From: an uncultured Prevotella sp.
GTDB lineage: Bacteria; Bacteroidota; Bacteroidia; Bacteroidales; Bacteroidaceae
Direction of reading: 5' to 3'
Length of the DNA: 54,584 nt
Assembly: GCA_944319815.1 (NCBI GenBank)
Contig: CALUEX010000017.1
Location: 1-54,584 of the forward strand
Shown here: in pieces, positions 8,419 through 16,657 of the stretch
Numbering within the stretch: position 1 is the stretch's first letter
Layout: each line of letters starts with the position of its first letter
Notes under the pieces: generated by a model
Database searches by the model: none
The model's input: the letters and a program-made list of their open reading frames with translations, nothing else
Told to the model about the DNA's origin: nothing
Made by a program: the position numbers and the translations under genes

Positions 8419-10797
8419 TCAACCTATAACCTTGAACCTTGCGAACTTGACAAGAAGCTGCTTTACGCCGGCATTCGTAAACTGTACGGTGGCTTTCAGG
8501 TTCTCTCCCGAACCCTCAAGCCTTATCACCTTGCCAACACCGAAACGTTCATGCTCTATCATACAGTCCTCACGCAACCCGTCAATAGCCGACGACTTGC
8601 CTACGGACGATGCCCCGCCACGGCTTTTCATAGCCGAAACTGCCATCATACGCTTAAATCCGGGAGAGAAAGTATCCGTGATTTTGGCATCGTCGTAATG
8701 CCCAACCTCCCTTACTTTCGGGTCTGCCCTGAACTGGGAAGCCACGGGACGGCTGTTTTGCCAACGTTCGGAAGTACCGAAGCGCGGGGCAAAGAGGCTG
8801 CCACCTGACGACATCTGGCTGTCTCCGCCACCTTCAACCTTTAGCAATTCAGGGCTGAAGTCACGCAAGAAACGGCTTGGCGATTGCATTTCCATTTTCC
8901 CGTAGCGGTAACGGCTCTTGGCGTAAGTAAGTATGCAATGACGCTCGGCACGTGTCACGGCAACATAAAGCAAGCGCCGCTCCTCCTCCAGTTCACGCCT
9001 ACTGTTGAGCGATAACAGGCTTGGGAATATGTTTTCTTCAAGCCCTACGACGAACACAGTAGGGAACTCAAGGCCCTTGGCACTATGAACGGTCATCAGC
9101 GAAACACGGCTTGCATCATCAGTGGCGTCGTCACTCTCTATATCGGTTTGCAAAGACACTTCCTTCAAGAAGTCGGACAAGCCGGTTTCGCTCTCCTGCC
9201 CTTCCTCCTTACGGCTCTCCACAAACTCCTGCATACTGCTGAGAAGTTCCTCAAGGTTTTCCTGCCGCGACAGGTTCTCTGGCGACCTGTCAGCATAAAT
9301 ATCTGCTGAAACACCACTGGCTTTCACAAGTTCGATGCCCAACATATACGCATCAGTCGTCACGAGCTTACCCATAAAATCGGCTATCAGCTGCCTGAAA
9401 CCGTCAATCTTGCCCATAGTGGCCTTGCTCACAGACAATCCGTAGCGCTCAGGCTCGCATATTACGCGCCACAGGCTCACCCCGCCGACCGACGCAAGCC
9501 CTGCAATCTTGGCCACGGTGGTGTCACCTATGCCCCGCTTGGGGTAATTTATTATGCGCTTGAACGCCTCCTCGTCGTCTGGATTGACCACCATGCGGAA
9601 ATAAGCCAATATGTCTTTTATCTCCTTTCGCTGGTAGAAACTTAGGCCTCCGTATATTTTATAAGGTATTGCGGCCTTGCGCATGGCCTCCTCGAAACTG
9701 CGGCTTTGCGAGTTCGTGCGGTACAACACCGCAAAATCACCATATCCACAATGCTCGGCTCGCCGTATGCGCTTTATCTCGTTGCACACGATGAGGGCCT
9801 CTTCCCTGTCGCTGTATGCCTCTTTCAGTACAAGGCGTTCACCCTCGTCGTTACGGCTGAACACGTCTTTTGGTATCTGCCGCTCATTATGGCGTATCAG
9901 GCTGTTGGCCGCCTGCACTATGCGCTGCGTGCTGCGGTAGTTTTGCTCGAGCTTGAACAGTTGTGTACCTGTAAACTGTTCCTTGAAATCAAGTATATTG
10001 TCGATGTTGGCACCACGGAAGGCATAGATACTTTGGGCATCGTCGCCAACGGCACAAACACGCAGATGCTCTTTTGACAACTGCCATACGATTTTCTGCT
10101 GCACGGAGTTAGTGTCCTGATACTCGTCTACGAGGATATATTTGAACCTGTCGGCATATTTCAGGCGAACGTCATCATGTTCGCAAAACAAGGCGTATGT
10201 ATTAGTAAGCAAGTCGTCAAAGTCCATCGCATTCGCCTTCTTGCACCGCTCGCAATAAGCGGAATAAATACTGCTGAAAGCCGGAACGCGCTGCTCCCGG
10301 TCACGCTCAACCAGATTTTTCGTTGCGGCATATTGTCCCGGCATCATCAAGTGGTTCTTAGCCATGCTTATACGCGAGTGTATCGAAGCCGGCTTGTATG
10401 TCTTGTCGTCAAGTTGCATTTCCTTGATAATCGTCTTGACAAGGCTGCGCGAATCGCTTTCATCATAGATTGTGAAGTTTGGCGCATACCCCAACAGCTG
10501 GGCCTCGACACGCAATATCCGCGAAAAGACGCTGTGGAACGTGCCCATGTTGAGCTTTCGCGCCATGTCGTTGCCCACAAGTGCGCCTATGCGTTGCTTC
10601 ATCTCGTTGGCCGCCTTGTTAGTGAATGTCAGGGCGAGGATGTTCCACGGCTTCATGCCACGGCTCAACAAGTAGGCTATTTTGTACGTAAGCACACGGG
10701 TCTTGCCGGAACCTGCCCCGGCAATAACTAACGAAGGGCCGTCGCAATACTCCACGGCCTTGCGCTGGCTCTCGTTCAAATCATCAAGAAAATCCAT
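8419..10797 (-). CDS. pcrA: ATP-dependent DNA helicase PcrA/UvrD (SF1)
   Basis: A 792-residue superfamily 1A 3'-5' helicase of nucleotide excision and mismatch repair that also clears RecA and stalled polymerases. Motifs are in order: Q motif LNESQRKAVEY, Walker A AGAGSGKTR (26-34), motif Ia TFTNKAANEMK, Walker B YILVDEYQDTN, motif III VGDDAQSIYAFRGA, motif IV LEQNYRST, motif V SLMTVHSAKGLEFPTVFV and motif VI RRLLYVAVTRAER. The C-terminal ~60 residues form the family's tudor-like end (IEHERFGVGKVIRLEG...VKFARFKVI), favouring PcrA/UvrD over Rep. It is convergent with the upstream plus-strand cluster. mtgA precedes it on the same strand, 48 bp away. Confidence 0.94.
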   Translation of the reverse strand: MDFLDDLNESQRKAVEYCDGPSLVIAGAGSGKTRVLTYKIAYLLSRGMKPWNILALTFTNKAANEMKQRIGALVGNDMARKLNMGTFHSVFSRILRVEAQLLGYAPNFTIYDESDSRSLVKTIIKEMQLDDKTYKPASIHSRISMAKNHLMMPGQYAATKNLVERDREQRVPAFSSIYSAYCERCKKANAMDFDDLLTNTYALFCEHDDVRLKYADRFKYILVDEYQDTNSVQQKIVWQLSKEHLRVCAVGDDAQSIYAFRGANIDNILDFKEQFTGTQLFKLEQNYRSTQRIVQAANSLIRHNERQIPKDVFSRNDEGERLVLKEAYSDREEALIVCNEIKRIRRAEHCGYGDFAVLYRTNSQSRSFEEAMRKAAIPYKIYGGLSFYQRKEIKDILAYFRMVVNPDDEEAFKRIINYPKRGIGDTTVAKIAGLASVGGVSLWRVICEPERYGLSVSKATMGKIDGFRQLIADFMGKLVTTDAYMLGIELVKASGVSADIYADRSPENLSRQENLEELLSSMQEFVESRKEEGQESETGLSDFLKEVSLQTDIESDDATDDASRVSLMTVHSAKGLEFPTVFVVGLEENIFPSLLSLNSRRELEEERRLLYVAVTRAERHCILTYAKSRYRYGKMEMQSPSRFLRDFSPELLKVEGGGDSQMSSGGSLFAPRFGTSERWQNSRPVASQFRADPKVREVGHYDDAKITDTFSPGFKRMMAVSAMKSRGGASSVGKSSAIDGLREDCMIEHERFGVGKVIRLEGSGENLKATVQFTNAGVKQLLVKFARFKVIG

Positions 10798-10845
10798 CTG
10801 AAAAGTCTTAACGTCTTGTTGTTAAAAGGTTTCGAAAACAGCAAG

Positions 10846-11577
10846 CTATCGGTTGCGATACACTCCTCCGGCCGATGTTTTAGGGTCATAGTCCTCGCCT
10901 TCTTTCGGGAACGACGGGATAAATCTCATCTGCGCCTCTATCTGGCGCCTGCGCTTCAGCATATACGCACTGGGAGTTTTTGAACTGAACTTCAACGGGT
11001 TAGGCAATGTTGCCGCTATAAGGGCACACTCGCTGCGGAACAAGTCGGCTGCGTCTTTCCCGAAATTGTCGTGGGCAACGGCTGCTACGCCGTATATGCC
11101 CGGCCCCATCTCGATGGAGTTGAGATACACCTCCATGATGCGGTGCTTGCTCCACATCAGCTCTATCAACACCGTAAAGTATGCTTCAAGCCCCTTGCGC
11201 ACCCACGAACGGCCGGGCCAAAGAAAAACGTTCTTGGCTGTCTGCTGCGAAATCGTGCTGCCGCCTCGCACCTTGCCGCCCTTCATGTTGCTCACGGCGG
11301 CCTTCTCTATGGCTTCGTAGTCAAACCCGTGGTGGAGCAGGAAGCGCTGGTCTTCGCTGGCCATGACGGCCACCGGCATATGGCGCGACATATCCTCGAG
11401 CGGCACCCACTTGTGGTGCAGCTTCACGCTTTCGCCATCGGCCATCTGCTCGGCACACCGGATGAACATCAATGGCGTGAAATAAACAGGAATGAACCTT
11501 AACGCCACAACAGCAAGAATGGTGGAGCCGAAAAAAGCTACCACCACCCAACGTACAATCTTGCCGAATAATCGCAT
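10846..11577 (-). CDS. mtgA: Monofunctional peptidoglycan transglycosylase MtgA
   Basis: A GT51 glycosyltransferase of 243 residues that polymerises lipid II glycan strands at the outer face of the inner membrane, without a transpeptidase domain. One N-terminal membrane anchor is visible (VVVAFFGSTILAVVALRFI). The catalytic Glu lies in SEDQRFLLHHGFD; further family motifs are GGSTISQQTAKNVFLWPGRSW, KHRIMEVYLNSIEMGPGIYG and ALIAATLPNP. I take the ATG at 11577, directly before the basic and hydrophobic anchor; a longer reading frame to 11649 adds 24 residues without typical features. A 16-bp-period direct repeat (TGTTTGCCCGTCTGC at 11673-11687 and 11689-11703) lies just upstream. Confidence 0.92.
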   Translation of the reverse strand: MRLFGKIVRWVVVAFFGSTILAVVALRFIPVYFTPLMFIRCAEQMADGESVKLHHKWVPLEDMSRHMPVAVMASEDQRFLLHHGFDYEAIEKAAVSNMKGGKVRGGSTISQQTAKNVFLWPGRSWVRKGLEAYFTVLIELMWSKHRIMEVYLNSIEMGPGIYGVAAVAHDNFGKDAADLFRSECALIAATLPNPLKFSSKTPSAYMLKRRRQIEAQMRFIPSFPKEGEDYDPKTSAGGVYRNR

Positions 11578-11708
11578 TCTGTCTGTTTTATATATACGGC
11601 AAACAAGCACACGAGCAACACCGCAAGCCCGACTGTCGGCCTGCCTCACGCCTGCTTGTCAGCCAGCTTACTTGTTTGCCCGTCTGCCTGTTTGCCCGTC
11701 TGCTGATT

Positions 11709-12419
11709 TTATTGCAAAGTACCGTTGTTTGCGGCATCAATCATTTCCTGGCTTGCATAGAGGTACACCTCGACGCGGCGGTTCTGCTCGCGGCCGGCCT
11801 CGGTGCTATTGTCCGCCACCGGGTTCGACTCGCCAAGACCTTCCACAGTTTCTATCTGGTCAGATGCTGCGCCACACGCCATCAAGTAAGTGGCAACGCT
11901 CTGTGCACGTTCCTGCGACAGGTTGAGGTTCTTCTGCACGCTCTGCTCAGCGGTAGAGTTCTTCCATCCCTGATTGTCGGTATAGCCGTAGACGTTTACG
12001 TCAACGCTTGCATTCTTCTTAAGCACGTTGTTGGCAAACTTGCTCAACGACGACTTTGCCGAAGAACTCAAGCTGGAGCTGCTCGTTGCAAACAATATTC
12101 CAGAGTCAAACGTTACCTTGACTGCCTTCAAGCCGTTGGCGTCGGTCACTTCCTCCACCGTGGCCGTCTCGGCGAGCTGTGCCTCCGTCTCGGCCTTAAC
12201 CTTGTCCATGTGCTTGCCTATGAGCGCGCCCGCACCTGCGCCAACTGCGGCGCCAAGAGCCGCACCCACACCGGCGTTACCTGCAAAGTGGCCAACCAAG
12301 GCACCAAGAGCGGCACCGCCGCCGGTTCCAATCAACGCACCAGTGCCCATCTTCGTCTTACACCCTGCCACCACCAACACGGCGCACAGGGCTATAACTA
12401 TGACTTTTAAATTCTTCAT
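11709..12419 (-). CDS. OmpA-family lipoprotein with glycine-zipper segment
   Basis: A 236-residue peptidoglycan-binding outer-membrane lipoprotein. The signal peptide ends in lipobox VVAGC (Cys about 20). Residues about 25-68 are Gly/Ala-rich with repeated GxxxG steps (GALIGTGGGAALGALVG and similar), a glycine-zipper region that may insert in or span the membrane. The C-terminal OmpA domain begins with VTFDSGILFATSS and carries NVYGYTDNQG and LSQERAQSVATYL, ending with ESNPVADNSTEAGREQNRRVEVYL, which holds the diaminopimelate-binding Asp/Arg pair. The layout matches YiaD-type proteins that tie the outer membrane to the wall. It precedes mtgA on the same strand, 131 bp away. Confidence 0.88.
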   Translation of the reverse strand: MKNLKVIVIALCAVLVVAGCKTKMGTGALIGTGGGAALGALVGHFAGNAGVGAALGAAVGAGAGALIGKHMDKVKAETEAQLAETATVEEVTDANGLKAVKVTFDSGILFATSSSSLSSSAKSSLSKFANNVLKKNASVDVNVYGYTDNQGWKNSTAEQSVQKNLNLSQERAQSVATYLMACGAASDQIETVEGLGESNPVADNSTEAGREQNRRVEVYLYASQEMIDAANNGTLQ

Positions 12420-12449
12420 ATAATTAACGCTTTAAGTTAAACTCATCCA

Positions 12450-12457
12450 CAAAATTA
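12450..12457 (-). promoter_or_regulatory. -7 box (TAATTTTG) of the OmpA-type lipoprotein gene
   Basis: On the minus strand TAATTTTG matches TAnnTTTG and lies 30 nt upstream of the ATG at 12419. A TTTG at 12480-12483 stands 22 nt further up, slightly more than the usual 19-20, so the -33 assignment is uncertain. Confidence 0.5.
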
Positions 12458-12679
12458 CAACTTTTTGGCAACATTACAGCAAAACACGGCAATGTTTTAT
12501 CATAAAAAATATTATCAAACGGCATTATATCACCATTTTCACGACTTAAAGAACACTTGTCGCCGGCTCAAGTCACGTGTCCGTGCAAACACAAAAAAGC
12601 GCAACAGCAAGCCAAAAGCCTCCGGCGATGAGTACAAGCAAGAGCACCCGACTTCCAATTTACGCCAAATCACACTACA

Positions 12680-12736
12680 AAAGGGCACGTCTTGCCTTAC
12701 AATATATGGCATATTGCAAGGCAAGACGTGCCCTTT
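12680..12736. repeat. 57-nt near-perfect palindrome with AAAGGGCACG ends
   Basis: AAAGGGCACGTCTTGCCTT at 12680-12698 is exactly complementary to 12718-12736. After one A/C mismatch the inner CAATAT (12700-12705) pairs with ATATTG (12711-12716), leaving a 5-nt loop. The stem is 25 bp with one mismatch. It lies in the 431-bp gap between the OmpA gene start and the tiny lipoprotein's stop. No ORF in this gap looks real. Its ends resemble the other AAAGGGC palindromes of this window. Confidence 0.75.
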
Positions 12737-12794
12737 CACAATGCAGGAGACAACCTCCTGACACTCAATCAATTAATGAATACACAACAAACAA

Positions 12795-12827
12795 AAAACC
12801 GCAAGGCTGCAATAGCCTTGCGGTTTT
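12795..12827 (-). terminator. Intrinsic terminator of the tiny lipoprotein gene
   Basis: AAAACCGCAAGGCT (12795-12808) and AGCCTTGCGGTTTT (12814-12827) form a perfect 14-bp stem with a 5-nt loop, 23 bp beyond the minus-strand stop codon. On the minus strand it runs into TTTTTTGTTTG, a good U tract. Confidence 0.85.
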
Positions 12828-12850
12828 CTCTTTTCTCTGTTGTAGCTAAA

Positions 12851-13030
12851 TTATTCAGCTGTAGCAGTTGTTGTGTCAACAGCAGCGCTGTCAGTTACTG
12901 TTGAGTCAACAGTAGCAGTTGTTGTGTCAACGCTTGTTGTGTCAGCATCTGTAGCCTGAGCTGTTTTGTTACCACAAGATGCGAATGAAATAGCTGCGAT
13001 AGCTACGAACATCAAAACTAACTTTTTCAT
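12851..13030 (-). CDS. Tiny Asp/Thr-rich lipoprotein
   Basis: A 59-residue ORF: MKKLVLMFVAIAAISFASC, a signal peptide with lipobox SFASC, then about 40 residues built almost only from Asp, Thr, Ser, Val and Ala, with repeated VDTTTAT and DTTSVDTT units. Mature protein would be an acidic, unstructured lipid-anchored peptide. Short lipoproteins of this form are common in Bacteroidales and have no known role. It has its own -7 box and a strong terminator, and uses GCT, ACA and GTT codons heavily, unlike its neighbours, which suggests high expression. Confidence 0.75.
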   Translation of the reverse strand: MKKLVLMFVAIAAISFASCGNKTAQATDADTTSVDTTTATVDSTVTDSAAVDTTTATAE

Positions 13031-13081
13031 TTTCTTTTGCTTTTAAATCTGTAAAACAATTCTTTGTTTATTAAAACGCTG

Positions 13082-13089
13082 CAAAGGTA
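13082..13089 (-). promoter_or_regulatory. -7 box (TACCTTTG) of the tiny lipoprotein gene
   Basis: The minus strand reads TACCTTTG, matching TAnnTTTG, 51 nt upstream of the ATG at 13030. No TTTG -33 box is evident at the usual distance. Confidence 0.6.
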
Positions 13090-13258
13090 AGTATTTTTTC
13101 AATACGTTGTTCTCTTTTTATAGTGTTTTTTATAGTGTATTTTGTAACTTTTTTGCAAGTAACTGACAATCAACGAGATACAAACTGCAAACAACTGTTA
13201 AAATTTAATGCGGTATTAAGAAATATTGTAGTAAGACACTTATATCGACTTTTTTTAC

Positions 13259-13266
13259 TACCTTTG
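13259..13266 (+). promoter_or_regulatory. -7 box (TACCTTTG) of mtaB
   Basis: TACCTTTG on the plus strand gives an mtaB leader of about 135 nt. The leader holds a 35-codon ORF at 13292-13399 (MAVTDARMDKRG...) ending 7 nt before mtaB; it has no recognisable features and may be fortuitous or a leader ORF. The rest of the 13031-13258 gap shows nothing further. Confidence 0.55.
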
Positions 13267-13406
13267 CATAACCAAACAACCACCGCATAATATGGCTGTA
13301 ACAGATGCCCGGATGGACAAGCGTGGCACGTACCTATATATATTAAGGTGGAGACTGCAACAACGGAGTTTTTACACGAGCCTGACGTTGAATACATAGT
13401 AATAAG

Positions 13407-14738
13407 ATGATAGACACATCAGCATTCCAAGGCAAGACTGCAGCCTATTTCACCCTTGGCTGCAAGCTGAACTTCTCAGAAACTTCAACATTCTGCAAGA
13501 TGTTGGAGGGTATGGGCGTATGCACCGTTGACAAAGATGCCGACATCTGTATTATCAACACGTGCTCGGTAACTGAAGTAGCCGACCATAAATGCCGTCA
13601 GGCCATTCACCGTATGGTGCGCGAAAACCCAGAGGCGTTTGTCATAGTGACGGGATGCTACGCCCAGCTTAAGCCCGAAACGGTCAGCCGAATTGACGGT
13701 GTTGACCTCGTTTTGGGTGCCAACGAAAAAGCGAACCTTATACAATTCCTGTCAGAAGCATGGTCCGGACTCAAGCAAGGCACAGCCATGCACCGCTTCC
13801 ATACCGAAAAGACGAAAGACATCAAGACGTTTGCCCCAAGCTGTTCGCGCGGCAACCGCACCCGGTATTTCCTCAAAGTACAGGACGGATGCAACTATTT
13901 CTGCACCTATTGCACCATACCATACGCCCGCGGATTTAGCCGGAACCCAAGTATCGAGTCACTTGTCAGCCAAGCGCAGCAAGCCGCCGACGAGGGCGGA
14001 AAGGAAATAGTGCTGACCGGAGTGAACATAGGCGACTTCGGGGAGACCACACATGAAAGATTCATCGACCTCGTAAAAGCCCTCGACAAGGTTGAAGGCA
14101 TCAGCCGATACCGCATAAGTAGCATAGAGCCAGACCTGCTTGATGACGAGCTGATAGAGTATTGCGCGGGCAGCCGGGCGTTCATGCCACACTTCCACAT
14201 ACCCCTTCAAAGCGGGTCTGACGAAGTGTTGCGCCTAATGCACCGCCGTTACGACAGTGCACTGTTCGCCCACAAAATAGAGCTTATCAAGAAAACGATG
14301 CCCGATGCATTCATCGGCGTAGATGTAATGGTGGGCACACGCGGAGAAAAACCGGAGCTATTCGAGGAGACATACGAGTTCCTCAAAGCCTTGGACGTCA
14401 CCCAGCTGCACGTTTTTCCTTACTCTGAACGTCCTGGTACGGCAGCGCTCAAAATACCATACATCGTTTCCGACCAAGACAAAAAGCTGCGTAGCAAACG
14501 TCTCCTGGAACTATCCGACGAGAAAACGACTGCATTTTACAGTCGCCACATAGGCTGCGAGGCCGAAGTCTTGTTCGAGAAAGCCGCTACAGGAAAGGCC
14601 ATGCACGGTTTCACGAAGAACTACATCCGAGTGGAACTGCCACCATCCGACAAAAACGACCAGCTTGACAACCAGATAATCAATGTCAAGTTAGGCGACT
14701 TCAACCATAATAAAACTGCATTAAAAGCAATACTCTGA
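13407..14738 (+). CDS. mtaB: tRNA t6A37 methylthiotransferase MtaB
   Basis: A 443-residue radical-SAM enzyme that converts N6-threonylcarbamoyladenosine at position 37 of ANN-decoding tRNAs to its 2-methylthio form. The N-terminal UPF0004 domain holds C19, C53 and C84 for one iron-sulfur cluster. The radical-SAM cluster is C162, C166 and C169 in GCNYFCTYCTIPYARG. The opening AAYFTLGCKLNFSE is typical of MtaB rather than MiaB or RimO. A TRAM-like C-terminal segment (GCEAEVLFEK...HGFTKNYIRVEL) is present. It is followed after one base by a glycosyltransferase gene, so the two are co-transcribed, though no functional link is evident. Confidence 0.93.
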   Translation: MIDTSAFQGKTAAYFTLGCKLNFSETSTFCKMLEGMGVCTVDKDADICIINTCSVTEVADHKCRQAIHRMVRENPEAFVIVTGCYAQLKPETVSRIDGVDLVLGANEKANLIQFLSEAWSGLKQGTAMHRFHTEKTKDIKTFAPSCSRGNRTRYFLKVQDGCNYFCTYCTIPYARGFSRNPSIESLVSQAQQAADEGGKEIVLTGVNIGDFGETTHERFIDLVKALDKVEGISRYRISSIEPDLLDDELIEYCAGSRAFMPHFHIPLQSGSDEVLRLMHRRYDSALFAHKIELIKKTMPDAFIGVDVMVGTRGEKPELFEETYEFLKALDVTQLHVFPYSERPGTAALKIPYIVSDQDKKLRSKRLLELSDEKTTAFYSRHIGCEAEVLFEKAATGKAMHGFTKNYIRVELPPSDKNDQLDNQIINVKLGDFNHNKTALKAIL

Positions 14739-14739
14739 G

Positions 14740-15759
14740 ATGGACAAAACCGCTATTGTCATACTCAACTGGAACGGGGTGAAGATGCTTACGCGCTTTC
14801 TTCCCAACGTATTAGACTATTCACGTGACGAAGCTACCGTCTACGTAGCCGACAATGCATCGACCGACAATTCAATAGAAATATTGAAAAAACACTTTCC
14901 CGAAGTAAAGATTATCGTCCTCGAAAAGAACTGGGGGTTCGCCGAAGGCTACAACAAAGCCCTTGAACAAATAAACGCAGAATATTATGTACTGCTCAAT
15001 TCTGACGTGGAAGTACCTCACCACTGGCTTACCCCACTCATAGAGTTCATGGACAACCACCCCGAAGCCGCTGCGTGCCAGCCCAAGTTGTTGTCTGAAA
15101 GCAACCGTGATGCATTTGAATACGCCGGGGCTTGCGGCGGCTTCATCGACCGTTATGGTTATCCTTTCTGTCGAGGCAGGATGTTCAACACCGTCGAAAA
15201 CGATGACGGACAATACGACTATGCGACAGAAGTGCTATGGGCTACCGGGGCGTGTATGGTGATAAGAGCGGCTGACTTCAAGCAACAAGGTGGTTTCGAT
15301 GCACGTTTCTTCGCCCATAGCGAGGAAATCGACCTTTGCTGGAGATTGAGATTGAGCGGCAGGAAAATCTATTGCATACCCGACAGTTTCGTTTACCACA
15401 TCGGCGGTGGCACTTTGCCAAAGAACAACCCGATGAAAACGTACCTGAACTTCCGCAACAACCTAACAATGCTTTACAAGAACTTGCCCGACAACGAGCT
15501 ACGCCACGTCATGCGGATGCGCACCTTGCTAGATTATGTTGCAGCGTTCCAAGCCCTGTTGGCTGGTCGCAAGGGCGACTTCAAGGCAATACTGAAAGGG
15601 CGAAAGGCCTTCAAGCAATGGTTACCAGAATACAAAGAGATACGTGAAAAGATACAAAACGGACGCCAAACTGCCGACATCACGGGCATCTACCGCCGCT
15701 CTATTCTTTGGCAATATTACGCCAAAGGACACAAGAAGTTCTCCGAATTAGACCAATAA
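14740..15759 (+). CDS. Family 2 glycosyltransferase (rhamnosyltransferase-like)
   Basis: A 339-residue inverting GT2 enzyme, probably adding a sugar to a surface polysaccharide at the cytoplasmic side. The GT-A fold starts with TAIVILNWNGVKML. The nucleotide-sugar site includes VADNASTDNSIEIL and the DxD-like motif LLNSDVEV. The later motifs GACMVIRAADF and FFAHSEEIDLCWRLRLSG match the WbbL/rhamnosyltransferase subgroup, where ED(E/I)D-type acid residues act as base. No transmembrane segment is visible. It begins one base after the mtaB stop. Donor and acceptor cannot be told from sequence, and no other polysaccharide genes lie nearby. Confidence 0.85.
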   Translation: MDKTAIVILNWNGVKMLTRFLPNVLDYSRDEATVYVADNASTDNSIEILKKHFPEVKIIVLEKNWGFAEGYNKALEQINAEYYVLLNSDVEVPHHWLTPLIEFMDNHPEAAACQPKLLSESNRDAFEYAGACGGFIDRYGYPFCRGRMFNTVENDDGQYDYATEVLWATGACMVIRAADFKQQGGFDARFFAHSEEIDLCWRLRLSGRKIYCIPDSFVYHIGGGTLPKNNPMKTYLNFRNNLTMLYKNLPDNELRHVMRMRTLLDYVAAFQALLAGRKGDFKAILKGRKAFKQWLPEYKEIREKIQNGRQTADITGIYRRSILWQYYAKGHKKFSELDQ

Positions 15760-15767
15760 AAACACAT

Positions 15768-15819
15768 AAGGGCGAAAAAGCGGAACTGCACCAAACCTGA
15801 CACACCGCTTTTTCGCCTT
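15768..15819. terminator. Bidirectional terminator between GT2 and comF
   Basis: AAGGGCGAAAAAGCGG (15768-15783) pairs with CCGCTTTTTCGCCTT (15805-15819) with one bulged G. It lies between the convergent GT2 and comF stops, with A-rich sequence on the left and T-rich on the right. Confidence 0.75.
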
Positions 15820-15834
15820 CCCGTATCTGTGCTT

Positions 15835-16542
15835 TTATTTCGTAAAGCCCAATGACATAACACTAAACTTGACGTCACCGCACTTCATAAGTTCCTCGGC
15901 GCACGAAATCACCGTGGCACCAGTAGTAACCACGTCGTCTACTATAAGAATGTGCTTACCGGCAAGTCCGTCGGCACGTTTCAACATAAACACATCCTTT
16001 ACGTTGTCGTTGCGCTGCCAACGGTTCATCCTTGTCTGGCTGCCCTTAAACGATTTACGCTTCACTGCCTTACGGTCAACGGGAAGACTCGTTACCTCCC
16101 CCACTCCACGAGCTATCTCAAAACTTTGGTTGTATCCTCGTTCTCGCAGCCTCTTTCGCGCCAACGGAACGGGCACAACCACATCTATGCCATCAAAAAA
16201 TCCATTCACGGCAAACTCTTCTGCTGCCATCCTGCCCATAAGTTCACCAACTTCAGGATGGTCAAAATACTTCATTGAATATACAATCCTACTGGCATCC
16301 GAATGTGCACGGTAATAAAACAACGCCGCTGCACGTTCAACAGGTATCCTACCCCAAAACAGCTTGGCCATATCATTATCATAGGGCCGAGCCGAAAAAC
16401 CTGTACGTGGCAAGTCCATATTGCACGACGTACAGATAACATCCTCGCTTGCGGCAAGCCTGCAACCACACATCACACACTGCTTAGGCGATATTAGGTT
16501 GAACAAACTAACGATAAAATCAACAGGCGAAAGCACGAACAA
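15835..16542 (-). CDS. comF: ComF family phosphoribosyltransferase-like protein
   Basis: A 235-residue protein of the ComF/GntX family, which supports DNA uptake or processing in naturally competent bacteria and is widespread elsewhere. The N-terminal zinc ribbon is CVMCGCRLA...ICTSCNMDLP. The PRTase fold has VVPVPLARKRLRERGYNQSF and the PRPP-binding motif ILIVDDVVTTGATV. No ATG precedes the zinc ribbon in this frame: the frame opens with TTG at 16542, with GTG at 16536 as the other option, so the start is non-ATG either way. proS lies upstream on the same strand. Confidence 0.87.
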   Translation of the reverse strand: MFVLSPVDFIVSLFNLISPKQCVMCGCRLAASEDVICTSCNMDLPRTGFSARPYDNDMAKLFWGRIPVERAAALFYYRAHSDASRIVYSMKYFDHPEVGELMGRMAAEEFAVNGFFDGIDVVVPVPLARKRLRERGYNQSFEIARGVGEVTSLPVDRKAVKRKSFKGSQTRMNRWQRNDNVKDVFMLKRADGLAGKHILIVDDVVTTGATVISCAEELMKCGDVKFSVMSLGFTK

Positions 16543-16570
16543 GCGATTTATTATTGAAAATTAAATTAAA

Positions 16571-16647
16571 AATTAAGAGTTAAGAATTAAGAAAAACAGC
16601 CTTGAAATTACAACGAGGCATATTTTCTTAATTCTTAACTCTTAATT
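16571..16647. repeat. 25-bp AT-rich inverted repeat between proS and comF
   Basis: The 25 bases at 16571-16595 are exactly complementary to 16623-16647. The arm is built from AATTAAGA/GTTAAGA units and the loop is 27 nt. It starts 11 bp beyond the proS stop and may serve as its terminator. Similar AATTAAGAATT sequence occurs near 48765 in this window. Confidence 0.7.
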
Positions 16648-16657
16648 CTTAATCACC

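Noticed and set aside
12465-12904. Several plus-strand ORFs of 70-98 codons
   Set aside because: They run through the palindrome and terminator and antisense to the small lipoprotein; no family features.
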